Assembly (NCBI RefSeq): GCF_001269905.1
Contig: NZ_LHVK01000007.1
Span: 310,001-374,000 of the forward strand
From: Pseudomonas corrugata
GTDB taxonomy: Bacteria; Pseudomonadota; Gammaproteobacteria; Pseudomonadales; Pseudomonadaceae
Reading direction: 5' to 3'
DNA: 64,000 nt
Shown: one piece after another, positions 36,362 through 46,848 of the stretch
Layout of the letters: the number at the start of each line of letters is the position of its first letter
Position numbering within the stretch: the stretch's first letter is position 1
The notes under the pieces: generated by a model
Seen by the model: only the letters and a program-made list of their open reading frames with translations
The model's database searches: none
What the model was told of the DNA's origin: nothing
Position numbers and translations under genes: made by a program

Positions 36362-36367
36362 TATAAT
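36362..36367 (+). promoter_or_regulatory. Candidate -10 box for rph
   Basis: A perfect TATAAT hexamer at 36362-36367, 36 nt before the rph start. The -35 region is not obvious, so the call is based on the -10 match and position. Confidence 0.45.
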
Positions 36368-36403
36368 GCCGGCAGTTTTCCGTCCTCTGTACAGGTGTTC
36401 CCT

Positions 36404-37126
36404 ATGAAACGTCCAAGTGGTCGCGCTGCCGATCAGCTCCGCTCGATCCGCATTACCCGCAACTACACCAAACACGCCGAGGGATCCGTACTGGTCGAGT
36501 TCGGTGATACCAAGGTCATCTGCACTGTCAGCGTCGAAAACGGTGTGCCCCGGTTCCTCAAGGGCCAGGGCCAAGGCTGGTTGACGGCCGAGTACGGCAT
36601 GCTGCCACGCGCCACCGGTGAGCGGAACCAGCGCGAAGCCAGCCGTGGCAAGCAAGGCGGGCGCACCCTGGAAATCCAGCGCCTGATCGGCCGTTCGCTG
36701 CGCGCTGCCCTGGACATGTCCAAGCTGGGCGACGTGACGCTGTATGTCGATTGCGATGTGATTCAGGCCGACGGCGGCACTCGCACCGCCTCCATTACCG
36801 GTGCCATGGTCGCGCTGGTCGATGCCCTGAAGGTGATCAAGAAGCGCGGCGGCCTCAAGGGTGGCGACCCGCTCAAGCAGATGATCGGCGCGGTGTCCGT
36901 GGGCATGTACCAGGGCGAGCCGGTGCTGGACCTGGATTACCTGGAAGACTCCGCCGCCGAGACAGACCTGAACGTTGTCATGACCAGCGCCGGCGGCTTC
37001 ATCGAAGTCCAGGGCACCGCCGAAGGCGCGCCATTCCAGCCTGAAGAGCTGAACGCTATGCTGGAGCTGGCGAAGAAAGGCATGAGCGAGATTTTCGAAC
37101 TGCAGAAGGCCGCCCTGGCCGATTGA
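36404..37126 (+). CDS. rph: Ribonuclease PH
   Basis: A 240-residue RNase PH starting at [14 protein letters not shown] (ATG at 36404). An ATG 9 nt upstream is out of line with the family start. It trims the 3' ends of tRNA precursors by phosphorolysis. Full-length (unlike the frameshifted E. coli K-12 copy), with [16 protein letters not shown] and the [20 protein letters not shown] active-site segment. Divergent from yicC, as in other pseudomonads. Confidence 0.96.
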   Translation: MKRPSGRAADQLRSIRITRNYTKHAEGSVLVEFGDTKVICTVSVENGVPRFLKGQGQGWLTAEYGMLPRATGERNQREASRGKQGGRTLEIQRLIGRSLRAALDMSKLGDVTLYVDCDVIQADGGTRTASITGAMVALVDALKVIKKRGGLKGGDPLKQMIGAVSVGMYQGEPVLDLDYLEDSAAETDLNVVMTSAGGFIEVQGTAEGAPFQPEELNAMLELAKKGMSEIFELQKAALAD

Positions 37127-37155
37127 TCTAAAGCGCCTCAGACAAGGAGAGCGTC

Positions 37156-37524
37156 ATGAGTGATGAGCAAGTGCTACTGCCTCAGCCGGACAGGGAGGCG
37201 CGTCAATGGGCGATGTTTTGTCATTTGTCCGCCTTGTCGGGGCTGGTGATTCCGTTCGGTACCTTGATCGGGCCGCTGGTGCTCTGGCAGATCAAGCGCG
37301 AATCCGATCCGTTCATCGATGCCCAGGGCAAGGAAGCGCTGAACTTCCAGATCACCGTGGCGATTGCCTCGCTCATCAGCTTCCTGTTGATGATCGTGGT
37401 GATTGGCTTCTTCCTGTTCGGGCTGATTGCCATCGGCGCGCTGGTGCTGACCATCATCGGCGGGATCAAGGCCAATGAAGGGCAGCCGTACCGGTATCCG
37501 TTCACCTGGCGGTTGATCAAATAA
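37156..37524 (+). CDS. DUF4870 family small membrane protein
   Basis: A 122-residue membrane protein, 29 nt after rph with GGAGAG at the right distance. About three hydrophobic segments (28-48, 67-87, 88-108), with the family motif MFCHLSALSG at the start of the first and the IKRESDPFIDAQGKEALNFQ stretch between them. Function unknown. Same place after rph in P. aeruginosa. Confidence 0.85.
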   Translation: MSDEQVLLPQPDREARQWAMFCHLSALSGLVIPFGTLIGPLVLWQIKRESDPFIDAQGKEALNFQITVAIASLISFLLMIVVIGFFLFGLIAIGALVLTIIGGIKANEGQPYRYPFTWRLIK

Positions 37525-37542
37525 CGATCAACGCATGTCCCG

Positions 37543-37631
37543 TGTGGGAGCGAGCCTGCTCGCGATAGCGGTGGATCAGTCACATCAGTGTTGAAGCCCA
37601 TTCCGCCATCGCGAGCAGGCTCGCTCCCACA
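37543..37631. repeat. Inverted REP pair after the DUF4870 gene
   Basis: Left copy 37543-37571 and right copy 37603-37631 are reverse complements (TGTGGGAGCGAGCCTGCTCG / CGAGCAGGCTCGCTCCCACA), separated by 31 nt, 18 nt past the stop. Confidence 0.85.
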
Positions 37632-37649
37632 GGGAAAATGGATTGCCCA

Positions 37650-37679
37650 CAAAAAACCGACATTGCTGTCGGTTTTTTG
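37650..37679. terminator. Bidirectional intrinsic terminator
   Basis: AAAAAACCGACA-TTGC-TGTCGGTTTTTT: a perfect stem with A- and T-tracts, so it can act for the rph side (plus) and for crc (minus). Confidence 0.9.
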
Positions 37680-37696
37680 TGTTTGCTTAACGGCGT

Positions 37697-38476
37697 TTAG
37701 ATCGTCAGCGTCCAATCGTAGTCCACGATCAGCGGCGCATGCTGCGAGAATCGTGGCTGGCGCGGCAAGCGGGCGCTGCGTACGAAGCGGCGCAGCCCGG
37801 GCGTCAGCAACTGGTAGTCGAAACGCCAGCCGAGGTTGAGCATCTCGGCCTGCTCGTTGTCCGGCCACCAGCTGTACTGGTCGCCTTCGCGGCTGACTTC
37901 GCGCAGGGCGTCGACATAGCCCATGTTGCCGATGATCTCGTCCATCCAGGCCCGTTCAGGCGCCAGGAAACCTGGAGATTGCTGGCTGTCGCGCCAGTTC
38001 TTGATGTCCAGCTTCTGTTGCGCCACGTACAGCGAGCCACAATAGATGTACTCGCGACGTTTGCGCCGCTGCTTATCCAGGTAACGGGCGAAGTCGTCCA
38101 TCAACTTGAATTTCTGATTCAAATCTTCATCGCCGTTCTGCCCCGACGGGAGCAGTAAGGTCGCGATGCTGACCTTGTCGAAATCGGCTTGCAGGTAGCG
38201 CCCGTAGCGGTCCGCCGTCTCGAAACCGAGACCGTTGATGACAGCCTTCGGTTGCAGCCGCGAGTACAGAGCCACGCCACCCTGGGCGGGGACTTCGGCA
38301 TCGCAGGCATAAAGGAAGTAACCATCCAGTTGGAAGGCTGCATCGTCCAGTTCAAAGGCGGAGGCGCGGGTGTCCTGCAGGCAGATGACGTCGGCATTCT
38401 GTGCTTGCAGCCAACTGAGCAAACCTCGCTCCACTGCAGCCTGAATACCATTGACGTTCACACTGATGATCCGCAT
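37697..38476 (-). CDS. crc: Catabolite repression control protein Crc
   Basis: A 259-residue protein from MRIISVNVNGIQAAVERG (ATG at 38474-38476); an ATG four codons earlier is less likely. It has the exonuclease III/EEP fold (VICLQDTRAS, FDYQLLTPGLR, FSQHAPLIVDYD) but, as is known for Pseudomonas Crc, it is not a nuclease: it binds Hfq on A-rich target mRNAs and represses their translation when preferred carbon is present. Same length and place (divergent from pyrE) as in P. aeruginosa. Confidence 0.95.
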   Translation of the reverse strand: MRIISVNVNGIQAAVERGLLSWLQAQNADVICLQDTRASAFELDDAAFQLDGYFLYACDAEVPAQGGVALYSRLQPKAVINGLGFETADRYGRYLQADFDKVSIATLLLPSGQNGDEDLNQKFKLMDDFARYLDKQRRKRREYIYCGSLYVAQQKLDIKNWRDSQQSPGFLAPERAWMDEIIGNMGYVDALREVSREGDQYSWWPDNEQAEMLNLGWRFDYQLLTPGLRRFVRSARLPRQPRFSQHAPLIVDYDWTLTI

Positions 38477-38502
38477 AAATGGCCCCAAAAATCACGTGCG
38501 TG

Positions 38503-38508
38503 TATGAT
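38503..38508 (+). promoter_or_regulatory. Candidate -10 box in the crc/pyrE divergent promoter
   Basis: TATGAT lies inside a perfect dyad GTGTA-TGA-TACAC (38500-38512), so the reverse strand reads TATCAT at the same place. One symmetric element could serve both divergent genes. The -35 boxes are weak on both sides. Confidence 0.35.
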
Positions 38509-38560
38509 ACACGCCGTGTACCTATTTAGCTAAATCCGCGGTATTTGAGGCTTTTTTTTC

Positions 38561-39205
38561 ATGCAGGCGTATCAGCGCGATTTCATTCGCTTTGCCATCG
38601 ATCGCGGGGTTTTGCGCTTCGGTGAGTTCACCCTCAAGTCCGGGCGCACGAGCCCGTACTTCTTCAATGCCGGCCTGTTCAACAGCGGTTCCGCCCTGGC
38701 CCAGCTGGGGCGTTTCTATGCGGCGGCCATTGTCGAGAGCGGCATCCCGTTCGACGTGCTGTTCGGCCCGGCCTATAAAGGCATCCCGCTGGCTGCCACC
38801 ACCGCCGTGGCTCTGGCTGAACACCACGACCGCGACGTGCCCTGGTGCTTCAACCGCAAGGAAGCCAAGGCTCACGGTGAAGGCGGCAGCCTGGTGGGCG
38901 CGCCGCTGACCGGTGAAGTACTGATCATCGACGACGTGATCACCGCCGGTACCGCCATCCGCGAAGTGATGCAGATCATCGCTTCCCAGGAAGGCGCCAA
39001 GGCCGCCGGCGTGCTGATCGCCCTGAACCGTCAGGAGCGTGGCAACGGCGAATTGTCGGCGATCCAGGAAGTGGAGCGCGACTTCGGCATTCCGGTCATC
39101 AGCATCGTTTCGCTGACCCAGGTCCTGGAGTTCCTGGCCGACGATCCGCAGCTCAAGCAGCATTTGCCGGCGGTCGAGGCTTATCGGGCGCAGTTCGGCG
39201 TCTGA
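38561..39205 (+). CDS. pyrE: Orotate phosphoribosyltransferase
   Basis: A 214-residue PyrE: orotate + PRPP to OMP in pyrimidine synthesis. PRPP-binding motif [13 protein letters not shown] (about residues 120-135), [10 protein letters not shown] (about 68-78) and the flexible-loop [13 protein letters not shown]. Divergent from crc, as elsewhere in Pseudomonas. Confidence 0.96.
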   Translation: MQAYQRDFIRFAIDRGVLRFGEFTLKSGRTSPYFFNAGLFNSGSALAQLGRFYAAAIVESGIPFDVLFGPAYKGIPLAATTAVALAEHHDRDVPWCFNRKEAKAHGEGGSLVGAPLTGEVLIIDDVITAGTAIREVMQIIASQEGAKAAGVLIALNRQERGNGELSAIQEVERDFGIPVISIVSLTQVLEFLADDPQLKQHLPAVEAYRAQFGV

Positions 39206-39223
39206 TCGGCTTGCACATTCCCC

Positions 39224-39294
39224 TGTGTGAGCGAGCCTGCTCGCGATAGCGGTGGATCAGTCATTCCGCCATCGCGAGCAGGCTCGCTCCCACA
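39224..39294. repeat. Inverted REP pair after pyrE
   Basis: Left copy 39224-39252 and right copy 39266-39294 are reverse complements of the common family with only about 13 nt between them, in the pyrE-argB convergent gap. Confidence 0.85.
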
Positions 39295-39321
39295 GGGGGT
39301 ATCTCGCAGGTGGCCGGTGCA

Positions 39322-39363
39322 AAAAAAGACCCCGCTCAGCCAGGCTGAGCGGGGTCTTTTTTT
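39322..39363. terminator. Strong bidirectional terminator between pyrE and argB
   Basis: AGACCCCGCTCAG-CCAGG-CTGAGCGGGGTCT with a run of A on the left and T on the right: a 13-bp stem that serves both convergent genes. Confidence 0.93.
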
Positions 39364-39373
39364 GGGATGTGGC

Positions 39374-40279
<906 letters not shown>

Positions 40280-40306
40280 TCAGGGCTCCAGTGGCGCTTC
40301 AAAAAA

Positions 40307-41704
40307 TCAAAACGGTAGTTGAAGATCGGGTGCAACACGTTTGAGTTGGGTGTGGAACACATCTTTGATGCGCTGCAGCTCGGCTTCGTCATCGGCCTCG
40401 AAACGCAAGACCAGCACCGGTGTGGTGTTGGATGCGCGAACCAGGCCCCAGCCATGGGGATAGTCGACCCGCACACCGTCGATGGTGGTCAGTTCGGCCC
40501 CTTCGCCCCATTGAGCGTCGTGCAGTGCATCAATGATGCTGAATTTGCTCTCTTCGGTCACATGGATATTGATTTCCGGCGTAGAAATATCGTTCGGGAA
40601 GGTCGCGAACAGGTCTTCGGCGCTGGATTGTTCCTTGCTGAGGATCTCCAGCAGGCGTGCGGCGCTGTAGATGCCGTCGTCGAAACCGAACCAGCGCTCC
40701 TTGAAGAAGATGTGGCCGCTCATCTCGCCGGCCAGCAGGGCGCCGCTTTGCTTCATTTTCTTCTTGATCAACGAATGGCCGGTCTTCCACATCAGCGGAC
40801 GACCACCGTATTCCTTGATCAGCGGCACCAGGCGACGGGTGCACTTAACGTCGAAAATGATCTCCGCATCGGGGTTACGGGCCACGACGTCCTTGGCGAA
40901 CAGCATCAGCAGGCGGTCAGGGAACACGACGCTGCCGGTATTGGTCACCACGCCCACGCGGTCGCCGTCGCCGTCGAAGGCCAGGCCCAGGTCGGCGTTG
41001 GTTTCCTTGACCTTGGCGATCAGGTCTTCAAGGTTTTCCAGCTTGCCCGGGTCCGGGTGATGGTTGGGGAAGTTGCCGTCCACCTCGCAGAACAGCGGGA
41101 TGACCTCGCAGTTCAGGGCTTCGATCAGTTGCGGGGCGATCACGCCGGCCGCGCCGTTGCCGCAGTCGACCACCACTTTCAGGCGACGGGCCAGCTTCAC
41201 GTCCTTGACGATTTCGTCGCTGTAGCGCTCGAGGATATCGACCTTGGTGACGGTGCCCTTGCCGCTGCTCAGGTCGTTGGTCTTGAGACGGGTGTGCAGG
41301 GCCTGGATCTGCTCGTTGGCGAGGGTGTCGCCGGCGATGACGATCTTGAAGCCGTTGTAGTTCGACGGGTTGTGGCTACCGGTAAGCATCACGCCGGATT
41401 TGCCGGCCAATACGTTGGCGGCGTAATACAACGCCGGGGTCGGGACCAGGCCGACGTCGCTGACGTGGCAGCCGCTGTCGGCAACGCCCTTGATCAGCTG
41501 TTCTACCAGCTCGGGGCCGGACAAGCGGCCATCGCGGCCGACGCACACGTTCGGTTCGCCCTGGGCCAGGCTCTGGGAGCCAATGGCGCGGCCGATCCAG
41601 TAGGCGGTTTCGCCGGTCAGGGTTTCCGGTACCACGCCACGGATGTCGTAGGCGCGGAAGATGCTGTCAGGAAAGATCGGTGCGATTGCGGCTGGGGTGT
41701 TCAT
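40307..41704 (-). CDS. algC: Phosphomannomutase/phosphoglucomutase AlgC
   Basis: A 465-residue bifunctional mutase that interconverts hexose 6-phosphates and 1-phosphates for alginate, Psl/Pel-like polysaccharides, LPS and rhamnolipid precursors. Phosphoserine loop TGSHNPSNYNG (Ser110), metal-binding FDGDGDRVG (about 244-252), the GEMSGHIFF sugar loop and C-terminal phosphate loop RASNTTPVLVLRFE. The sequence around the start shows no recognisable AlgR site. Confidence 0.96.
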   Translation of the reverse strand: MNTPAAIAPIFPDSIFRAYDIRGVVPETLTGETAYWIGRAIGSQSLAQGEPNVCVGRDGRLSGPELVEQLIKGVADSGCHVSDVGLVPTPALYYAANVLAGKSGVMLTGSHNPSNYNGFKIVIAGDTLANEQIQALHTRLKTNDLSSGKGTVTKVDILERYSDEIVKDVKLARRLKVVVDCGNGAAGVIAPQLIEALNCEVIPLFCEVDGNFPNHHPDPGKLENLEDLIAKVKETNADLGLAFDGDGDRVGVVTNTGSVVFPDRLLMLFAKDVVARNPDAEIIFDVKCTRRLVPLIKEYGGRPLMWKTGHSLIKKKMKQSGALLAGEMSGHIFFKERWFGFDDGIYSAARLLEILSKEQSSAEDLFATFPNDISTPEINIHVTEESKFSIIDALHDAQWGEGAELTTIDGVRVDYPHGWGLVRASNTTPVLVLRFEADDEAELQRIKDVFHTQLKRVAPDLQLPF

Positions 41705-41927
41705 GGCGGGACGCTCTATTCAGAAAGTGACTGGACAGGCCGACTGTCAGCGTCGGCAGGCTCAAGCTGAAGGGTATGACGGCGTTTTTGACAGAGAGTT
41801 CGTGGTGGGAAAGTGCCATGAGACAGCGTTATCCCGCCCTGGGTCGCCTAATACCTTGATTCCGGATGGGAAACCTAGCAGAAAGCCATTGCGCATTTTT
41901 TGCCCTGAAACAGAAGCTTAATAAACC

Positions 41928-41950
41928 GGCCGGGCAGCACACCCGGCCTG
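41928..41950 (-). terminator. Possible terminator after dut
   Basis: On the minus strand GGCCGGG-TGTGCTG-CCCGGCC forms a strong stem directly past the dut stop, but the following tract (GGTTTATT) is poor. Confidence 0.5.
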
Positions 41951-41960
41951 TTCCCGCCTG

Positions 41961-42416
41961 TCAATGGCTGCCGGAATGCCCGAAACCGCCTGCGCCGCGC
42001 TGGCTCTCGTCGAACTCCTCGACCAGTTCGAAGTGGGCCTGGACCACCGGTACCAGCACCAGCTGGGCGATGCGTTCGCCCACCGCGATGTTGAATGTCG
42101 TATGACCACGGTTCCAGCACGACACCATCAGCTCGCCCTGGTAGTCGGAGTCGATCAAGCCCACCAGGTTGCCCAGCACGATACCGTGCTTATGACCCAG
42201 GCCCGAACGCGGCAGGATCAGCGCGGCCAGGCCCGGGTCGCCGATGTACACCGACAGGCCGGTGGGGATCAGCAGTGTCTGGCCCGGCTCCAGAACGGTG
42301 TCCTGCTTGAGCATGGCCCGCAGGTCGAGACCGGCGGAGCCCGGTGTGGCGTATTGCGGCAGCGGGAATTCATTGCCGATGCGGGGGTCGAGGATCTTGG
42401 CTTGTAGAGCGTGCAT
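41961..42416 (-). CDS. dut: dUTP diphosphatase
   Basis: A 151-residue trimeric dUTPase (dUTP to dUMP + PPi). All five family motifs are seen: [44 protein letters not shown] and the C-terminal [10 protein letters not shown] arm. It is 6 nt after coaBC, which is the conserved coaBC-dut pair. Confidence 0.97.
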   Translation of the reverse strand: MHALQAKILDPRIGNEFPLPQYATPGSAGLDLRAMLKQDTVLEPGQTLLIPTGLSVYIGDPGLAALILPRSGLGHKHGIVLGNLVGLIDSDYQGELMVSCWNRGHTTFNIAVGERIAQLVLVPVVQAHFELVEEFDESQRGAGGFGHSGSH

Positions 42417-42422
42417 GGAAAA

Positions 42423-43631
42423 TTAAACCTGGTTCAGCCGTTCGGCGATGAAAGTGATCAGTTGGCGGGCGATCTTGCCCTTGCTGGTCTGGGCGAAAAG
42501 GGTGGCGTGCAACTGGCGGTCGATCACGCTGCAGGCGTTTTCTTCGCTGTTGAAGCCGATGCTCGGGTTGGCGACGTCGTTGGCAACGATCAAGTCCAGA
42601 TTCTTGTCCTTGAGTTTGCGCGCGGCGTAATCGAGCAGGTTCTCGGTTTCGGCGGCGAAGCCGACACTGAAGGGACGGTCGGAACGGGTGGCGATGGTGG
42701 CAAGGATATCCGGGTTACGGACCATTTGTAATAACAGGCCGTCGCCGCTCGTAGGGTCTTTCTTCAGTTTTTGCGGGGCGATGACTTCAGGGCGGTAGTC
42801 CGCTACCGCCGCCGAGGCGATGAACAGGTCGCAGGGGATGGCTGCTTCGCAGGCCGCGAGCATGTCCCGGGCGCTAACCACGTCAATGCGGGTCACCCGA
42901 TCCGGCGTCGGCAGGTGCACCGGGCCGGTGATCAATGTTACCCGCGCGCCAGCTTCCACCGCGGCCTCGGCCAGGGCGAAGCCCATTTTTCCGGAGCTGT
43001 GGTTGGTGATGTAGCGCACCGGGTCGATGTTTTCCTGGGTCGGTCCGGCGGTGATCAGCACGTGTTTGCCGGTCAGGGCGTGGCGCTGGAAGCAGTCGGC
43101 GGCACATTGGGCCAGGTCGGTGGCTTCGAGCATGCGGCCCATGCCGACATCGCCGCAGGCCTGGCTGCCGGAGGCCGGGCCAAAGACTTTCAGGTCGCGG
43201 CTTTCAAGCAGCTGCAGATTGGCCTGGGTGGCCGGATCGCGCCACATGGCCTGATTCATGGCCGGTGCGACAGCAACCACGGCGTCGGTGGCGAGCACCA
43301 GGGTGGTCAGCAGGTCATTGGCGATGCCCTGGGCCAGGCGGGCAATCAGGTCGGCCGTGGCCGGGGCGATCAGCACCAGGTCGGCCCACTTGGCCAGTTC
43401 GATATGGCCCATGGCGGCTTCGGCCGCCGGGTCGAGCAGATCCAGGTGGACCGGGTGCCCGGACAGGGCCTGCATGGTCAGCGGGGTAATGAATTCACTG
43501 CCGCCACGGGTCATGACGACCCGCACTTCCGCGCCCTGGTCGATGAGTCGGCGAACCAGCTCGGCGCTCTTGTAGGCGGCAATGCCGCCTCCGACGCCCA
43601 GAACGATGCGTTTCCGATACAGCCGCTGCAT
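42423..43631 (-). CDS. coaBC: Bifunctional phosphopantothenoylcysteine decarboxylase/ligase CoaBC
   Basis: A 402-residue fusion for two steps of CoA synthesis. The N-terminal flavoprotein decarboxylase (about 1-190) has the GGIAAYKSAELVR start and PAMNQAMW loop. The C-terminal CTP-dependent ligase (about 195-402) has ITAGPTQENIDPVRYITN and the KLKKDP motif. It leads dut in an operon and is divergent from radC. Confidence 0.96.
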   Translation of the reverse strand: MQRLYRKRIVLGVGGGIAAYKSAELVRRLIDQGAEVRVVMTRGGSEFITPLTMQALSGHPVHLDLLDPAAEAAMGHIELAKWADLVLIAPATADLIARLAQGIANDLLTTLVLATDAVVAVAPAMNQAMWRDPATQANLQLLESRDLKVFGPASGSQACGDVGMGRMLEATDLAQCAADCFQRHALTGKHVLITAGPTQENIDPVRYITNHSSGKMGFALAEAAVEAGARVTLITGPVHLPTPDRVTRIDVVSARDMLAACEAAIPCDLFIASAAVADYRPEVIAPQKLKKDPTSGDGLLLQMVRNPDILATIATRSDRPFSVGFAAETENLLDYAARKLKDKNLDLIVANDVANPSIGFNSEENACSVIDRQLHATLFAQTSKGKIARQLITFIAERLNQV

Positions 43632-43777
43632 AAGCCTGCCTTTGGATTTCAGTGGTCAATGCAGGACGAACCTCTCGACAGCAGCCTGCCGGGGTGCAAA
43701 TCGCCTGCAAAAAAAGATGGGCTACGATATCACAGCGACCGCTATGGAACAGCGGTGCCCACTATCAGGGAGAGCCT

Positions 43778-44452
43778 ATGAGTATTCGGGATTGGCCCGT
43801 GGCCGAGCGTCCACGGGAGAGGTTGCTGGCATCGGGGGCGGGAAGTCTTTCGGACGCAGAATTACTGGCGATTTTCTTGCGAACCGGCGTGTCGGGCAAA
43901 AGCGCGGTCGATCTGGCGCGACAACTGCTGACTCAATTTGGCAGCCTGCGCGCGCTGCTTGAAGCCGACCAGATCACGTTCAGCAGCCATATGGGGTTGG
44001 GCCCGGCGAAATTTGCGCAGTTGCAGGCGGCCCAGGAAATGAGCCGGCGGCATCTGGCCGAGCGGGCGCGGCAAAGAACGACGCTGGAAAGCCCGGGGGT
44101 CGTCCGTGAGTACCTGAAGTCGATGCTGCGCCACGAGCCCCATGAAGTGTTTGGCTGTCTGTTTCTCAATTCCAGGCATCAGGTGCTGGGTTTCGAAACG
44201 CTGTTTCGCGGCTCCATCGACAATGCCAGCGTTCATCCCCGGCAAGTGGTCAAGCGCGCCCTGGCCCACAACGCCGCCGCGCTGATCCTGTGCCACAACC
44301 ATCCTTCCGGCAACACCGAGCCCAGCCAGGCCGACCGGTTGCTCACCGAGCGACTGCAAGAGGCGCTGGAGCTGATTGATGTGCGGGTGCTCGATCACTT
44401 CATCGTTGGTGATGGGGAGCCGCTGTCGATGGCGGAGTATGGGTGGATGTGA
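43778..44452 (+). CDS. radC: RadC family JAB/MPN-domain protein
   Basis: A 224-residue protein from [17 protein letters not shown] (ATG at 43778, with GGGAGAG upstream). An N-terminal helix-hairpin-helix-like part ([14 protein letters not shown]) and a C-terminal JAB domain with the metal motif [16 protein letters not shown]. Named after a mutation later traced to another gene; no repair role is proven. Divergent from coaBC, as in E. coli and P. aeruginosa. Confidence 0.9.
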   Translation: MSIRDWPVAERPRERLLASGAGSLSDAELLAIFLRTGVSGKSAVDLARQLLTQFGSLRALLEADQITFSSHMGLGPAKFAQLQAAQEMSRRHLAERARQRTTLESPGVVREYLKSMLRHEPHEVFGCLFLNSRHQVLGFETLFRGSIDNASVHPRQVVKRALAHNAAALILCHNHPSGNTEPSQADRLLTERLQEALELIDVRVLDHFIVGDGEPLSMAEYGWM

Positions 44453-44480
44453 GCGAAATCTGGTGCCCAGAGAAATCCTT

Positions 44481-44568
44481 TGTGGGAGCGAGCCTGCTCG
44501 CGATAGCGGTTCGTCAGTGACATTGTCTGTTCTGACACGCCGCAATCGCGAGCAGGCTCGCTCCCACA
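44481..44568. repeat. Inverted REP pair between radC and the binding-protein gene
   Basis: Left copy 44481-44509 and right copy 44541-44568 are reverse complements of the common family, in the convergent gap. Confidence 0.85.
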
Positions 44569-44580
44569 AGGTTCACCGCA

Positions 44581-46167
44581 TTACTTGAGGCTGACCTTCG
44601 AATAATCCTGGCGCCCAAACGGGCTGACCGCATAACCCTGCAGGTCCTTGCGAACCAGGGCGAACGCGGTCGGGTGCGCCAGCGGCAGCCACAGGGCCTG
44701 TTGCCGGATCTGTGCTTGTGCCTGTTCGTAAAGCTTGGTGCGCACACCCTGTTCGCCGGTGGTCTTGCCGGCGCTGATCAGCTTGTCCAGGTCTTGATTA
44801 CAATAACGCGCGAAGTTGGTGCCGGACTTGACCGCCGCGCAGGAAAACTGTGGCGTGAGGAAGTTGTCCGGATCGCCGTTGTCGCCAGCCCAGCCCATGA
44901 ATAGCAGGTCATGCTCGCCGGCCTTGGCGCGACGGATCAGCTCCCCCCATTCGATCACCCGGATTTCCGCCTGGATGCCCACTTCCGCCAGGTCGGATTG
45001 CAACAGTTGCGCGCCGAGGCTGGGGTTGGGGTTCAGCAGGCTGCCGGAAGGGCGGGTCCAGATTGTGGTCTGGAAACCCTCTTTCAAGCCGGCCTTGGCC
45101 AGCAGCTCGCGGGCCTTGGCCGGGTCATGGGCATAGCCGGGCAGGTTCTTGGCGTAGCTCCAGGTGTTTGGCGGGTAGGGGCCGTTGGCCGCTTCGGCGG
45201 TGCCTTCGAAGACGGTCTTGAGGTAGCTGGCCTTGTCGAAGGCGAGGTTGATGGCCTGGCGTACCTCGGGTTTGTCCAGAGGCGGATGCTGGCTGTTGAT
45301 TGCCACGAAAGCAGTCATGAAGGCGTCGGTCTGCTCAACCTTCAGGGTCGGTTCCTGCCGGGCGGCCTGCACATCCAGCGGCTTGGGCGACAGGGCGATC
45401 TGGCATTCGTTGCGCCGCAGTTTCTGCAGGCGCACGTTCGCATCCGGTGTGATGGCGAAGATCAACTGATCGACCTGGGGTTTGCCGGCAAAATAGTCGT
45501 TGTTGGCCTTGTAGCGAATCGAGGCGTCCTTCTGGAACCGGTTGAAGATGAAGGGGCCGGTGCCGATGGGCTGGTTGTTGAGTTTTTCTGGCGTGCCGGC
45601 CTTCATCAACTGATCGGCGTATTCGGCCGAATAGATCGAGGCGAATCCCATGCTCAGGGTGGCCAGGAAAGTGGAGTCCGCGTGATCGAGGGTAAAGCGC
45701 ACGGTCAGCGGGTCCAGGGCGTCTATTTTCTTGATCAGCGCCGGCAGTTGCATGGATTGGGCGTGAGGGAAGCCGCTCTGGGCGACTTTATGCCAGGGGT
45801 TGGCAGGGTCCAGCATGCGCTCGAAGCTGAACTTCACGTCTTCGGCCGTCAGGTCACGGTGCGGCGTGAAATATTCGGTCTGGTGAAACTTGACCTTTGG
45901 ACGCAGCTGGAACACGTAGGTCAGTCCATCAGGCGAGACGTCCCAGCGCTCGGCCAGGCTCGGGACTACCTTGCCGCTGGCGGTGTCGAAATCCACCAGT
46001 CGGTTCATCAACACGTCGGCGGAGGCGTTGGTGGTTGTCAGCGAATTGTATTGGACGACATCGAACCCCTCCGGGCTGGCCTCGGTGCAGACGCTCAGGG
46101 CGGCGGCCTGGGCCAAAGGGCTGATCAGCAGAGGTGCGAGCAACAGTGAGAGGGCAGCGAGGCGCAT
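44581..46167 (-). CDS. ABC transporter peptide-binding protein (DppA-like)
   Basis: A 528-residue periplasmic solute-binding protein of the SBP_bac_5 family: signal peptide MRLAALSLLLAPLLISPLAQA (cleavage near 21), then the hallmark segments SLAERWDVSPDGLTYVFQLR and EYFTPHRDLTAEDVKFSFER. No permease or ATPase gene is next to it, so it must use a transporter encoded elsewhere or be an orphan receptor. The dipeptide or heme-like substrate cannot be told from sequence. Confidence 0.9.
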   Translation of the reverse strand: MRLAALSLLLAPLLISPLAQAAALSVCTEASPEGFDVVQYNSLTTTNASADVLMNRLVDFDTASGKVVPSLAERWDVSPDGLTYVFQLRPKVKFHQTEYFTPHRDLTAEDVKFSFERMLDPANPWHKVAQSGFPHAQSMQLPALIKKIDALDPLTVRFTLDHADSTFLATLSMGFASIYSAEYADQLMKAGTPEKLNNQPIGTGPFIFNRFQKDASIRYKANNDYFAGKPQVDQLIFAITPDANVRLQKLRRNECQIALSPKPLDVQAARQEPTLKVEQTDAFMTAFVAINSQHPPLDKPEVRQAINLAFDKASYLKTVFEGTAEAANGPYPPNTWSYAKNLPGYAHDPAKARELLAKAGLKEGFQTTIWTRPSGSLLNPNPSLGAQLLQSDLAEVGIQAEIRVIEWGELIRRAKAGEHDLLFMGWAGDNGDPDNFLTPQFSCAAVKSGTNFARYCNQDLDKLISAGKTTGEQGVRTKLYEQAQAQIRQQALWLPLAHPTAFALVRKDLQGYAVSPFGRQDYSKVSLK

Positions 46168-46603
46168 GATCGGTTTCCTTGTCAGGTCGAAGGCCCATCT
46201 GCGAGTGCAGTCTGGAAAAGGCCTACCCTAGTGGGCTCGTTGCCAAATGACTATCCCCTTTTTGCTTTTTCCGGCACGCTGCTCCAGCGTATCGAGCGTT
46301 AAAACCTGTCAGCGTCGAAAAAAGCCGGCGTGCCGCGACGAGCGGTCATAGCCATCGCCAGCCTTTGCCGCAGCCGTTCGGCGCGGTTGTCCGAGGATTC
46401 CAGGTAAAGACAAATCACACGGGCTGTTGTTGCACTGAGGTCTTTCTGGTATAAAGCAGCGCTCTTTTCTAGGGGCCCGGTTCCTTCACTGTAGGTGTAG
46501 CCGGTAAGACCCTTAAAGAAACGCGGCGCCTGGCGCCAAATGACTGAGAGATTAAGCGGCCAACCCATGCCGGGTTGGGCATGTGGTTTTAGAGGGCTGA
46601 GGC
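46168..46603. other. Intergenic region with the rpmB promoter and leader
   Basis: This 436-nt gap contains a candidate promoter, TTGTTG (46426-46431) and TATAAA (46450-46455) with an 18-nt spacer, followed by a 149-nt leader. The leader contains the GGCGCC/CTGGCGCC palindromic patch (46526-46537) and a hairpin CAACCCATGCCGGGTTG (46561-46577) close to the ribosome site. Upstream of the promoter nothing convincing is seen; open frames there look like shadows. Confidence 0.5.
46426..46455 (+). promoter_or_regulatory. Candidate rpmBG promoter
   Basis: TTGTTG, 18 nt, TATAAA; the -10 is preceded by TGG close to an extended -10 motif. Consistent with a strong housekeeping promoter for ribosomal protein genes, 149 nt upstream of rpmB. 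Confidence 0.5.
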
Positions 46604-46837
46604 ATGTCTAGAGTCTGTCAAGTTACCGGTAAGGGTCCGGTGACTGGGAATAACATTTCCCACGCAAACAACAAAACCCGTCGTCGTTTCCTGCCGAACC
46701 TGCAGCATCACCGCTTCTGGGTTGAAGAAGAGAAACGTTTTGTGCGTCTGCGCGTATCTGCCAAGGGCATGCGTATCATCGACAAGCGTGGCATCAGTGT
46801 CGTGCTGGCCGAACTTCGTCGCGATGGCAAGGTTTAA
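46604..46837 (+). CDS. rpmB: 50S ribosomal protein L28
   Basis: A 77-residue L28 with the conserved N-terminus [17 protein letters not shown], then [13 protein letters not shown] and the C-terminal motif [21 protein letters not shown]. Followed by rpmG after 11 nt, the standard pair. Confidence 0.97.
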   Translation: MSRVCQVTGKGPVTGNNISHANNKTRRRFLPNLQHHRFWVEEEKRFVRLRVSAKGMRIIDKRGISVVLAELRRDGKV

Positions 46838-46848
46838 GGGAGCTAATC

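Noticed and set aside
40319..41770. 483-residue plus-strand frame opposite algC
   Set aside because: Antisense to an unmistakable algC; no protein family features.
46299..46568. 89-residue minus-strand frame upstream of rpmB
   Set aside because: Its C-terminal half (RAERLRQRLAMAMTARRGT) looks protein-like, but the frame crosses the rpmB promoter and leader and has no ribosome site.
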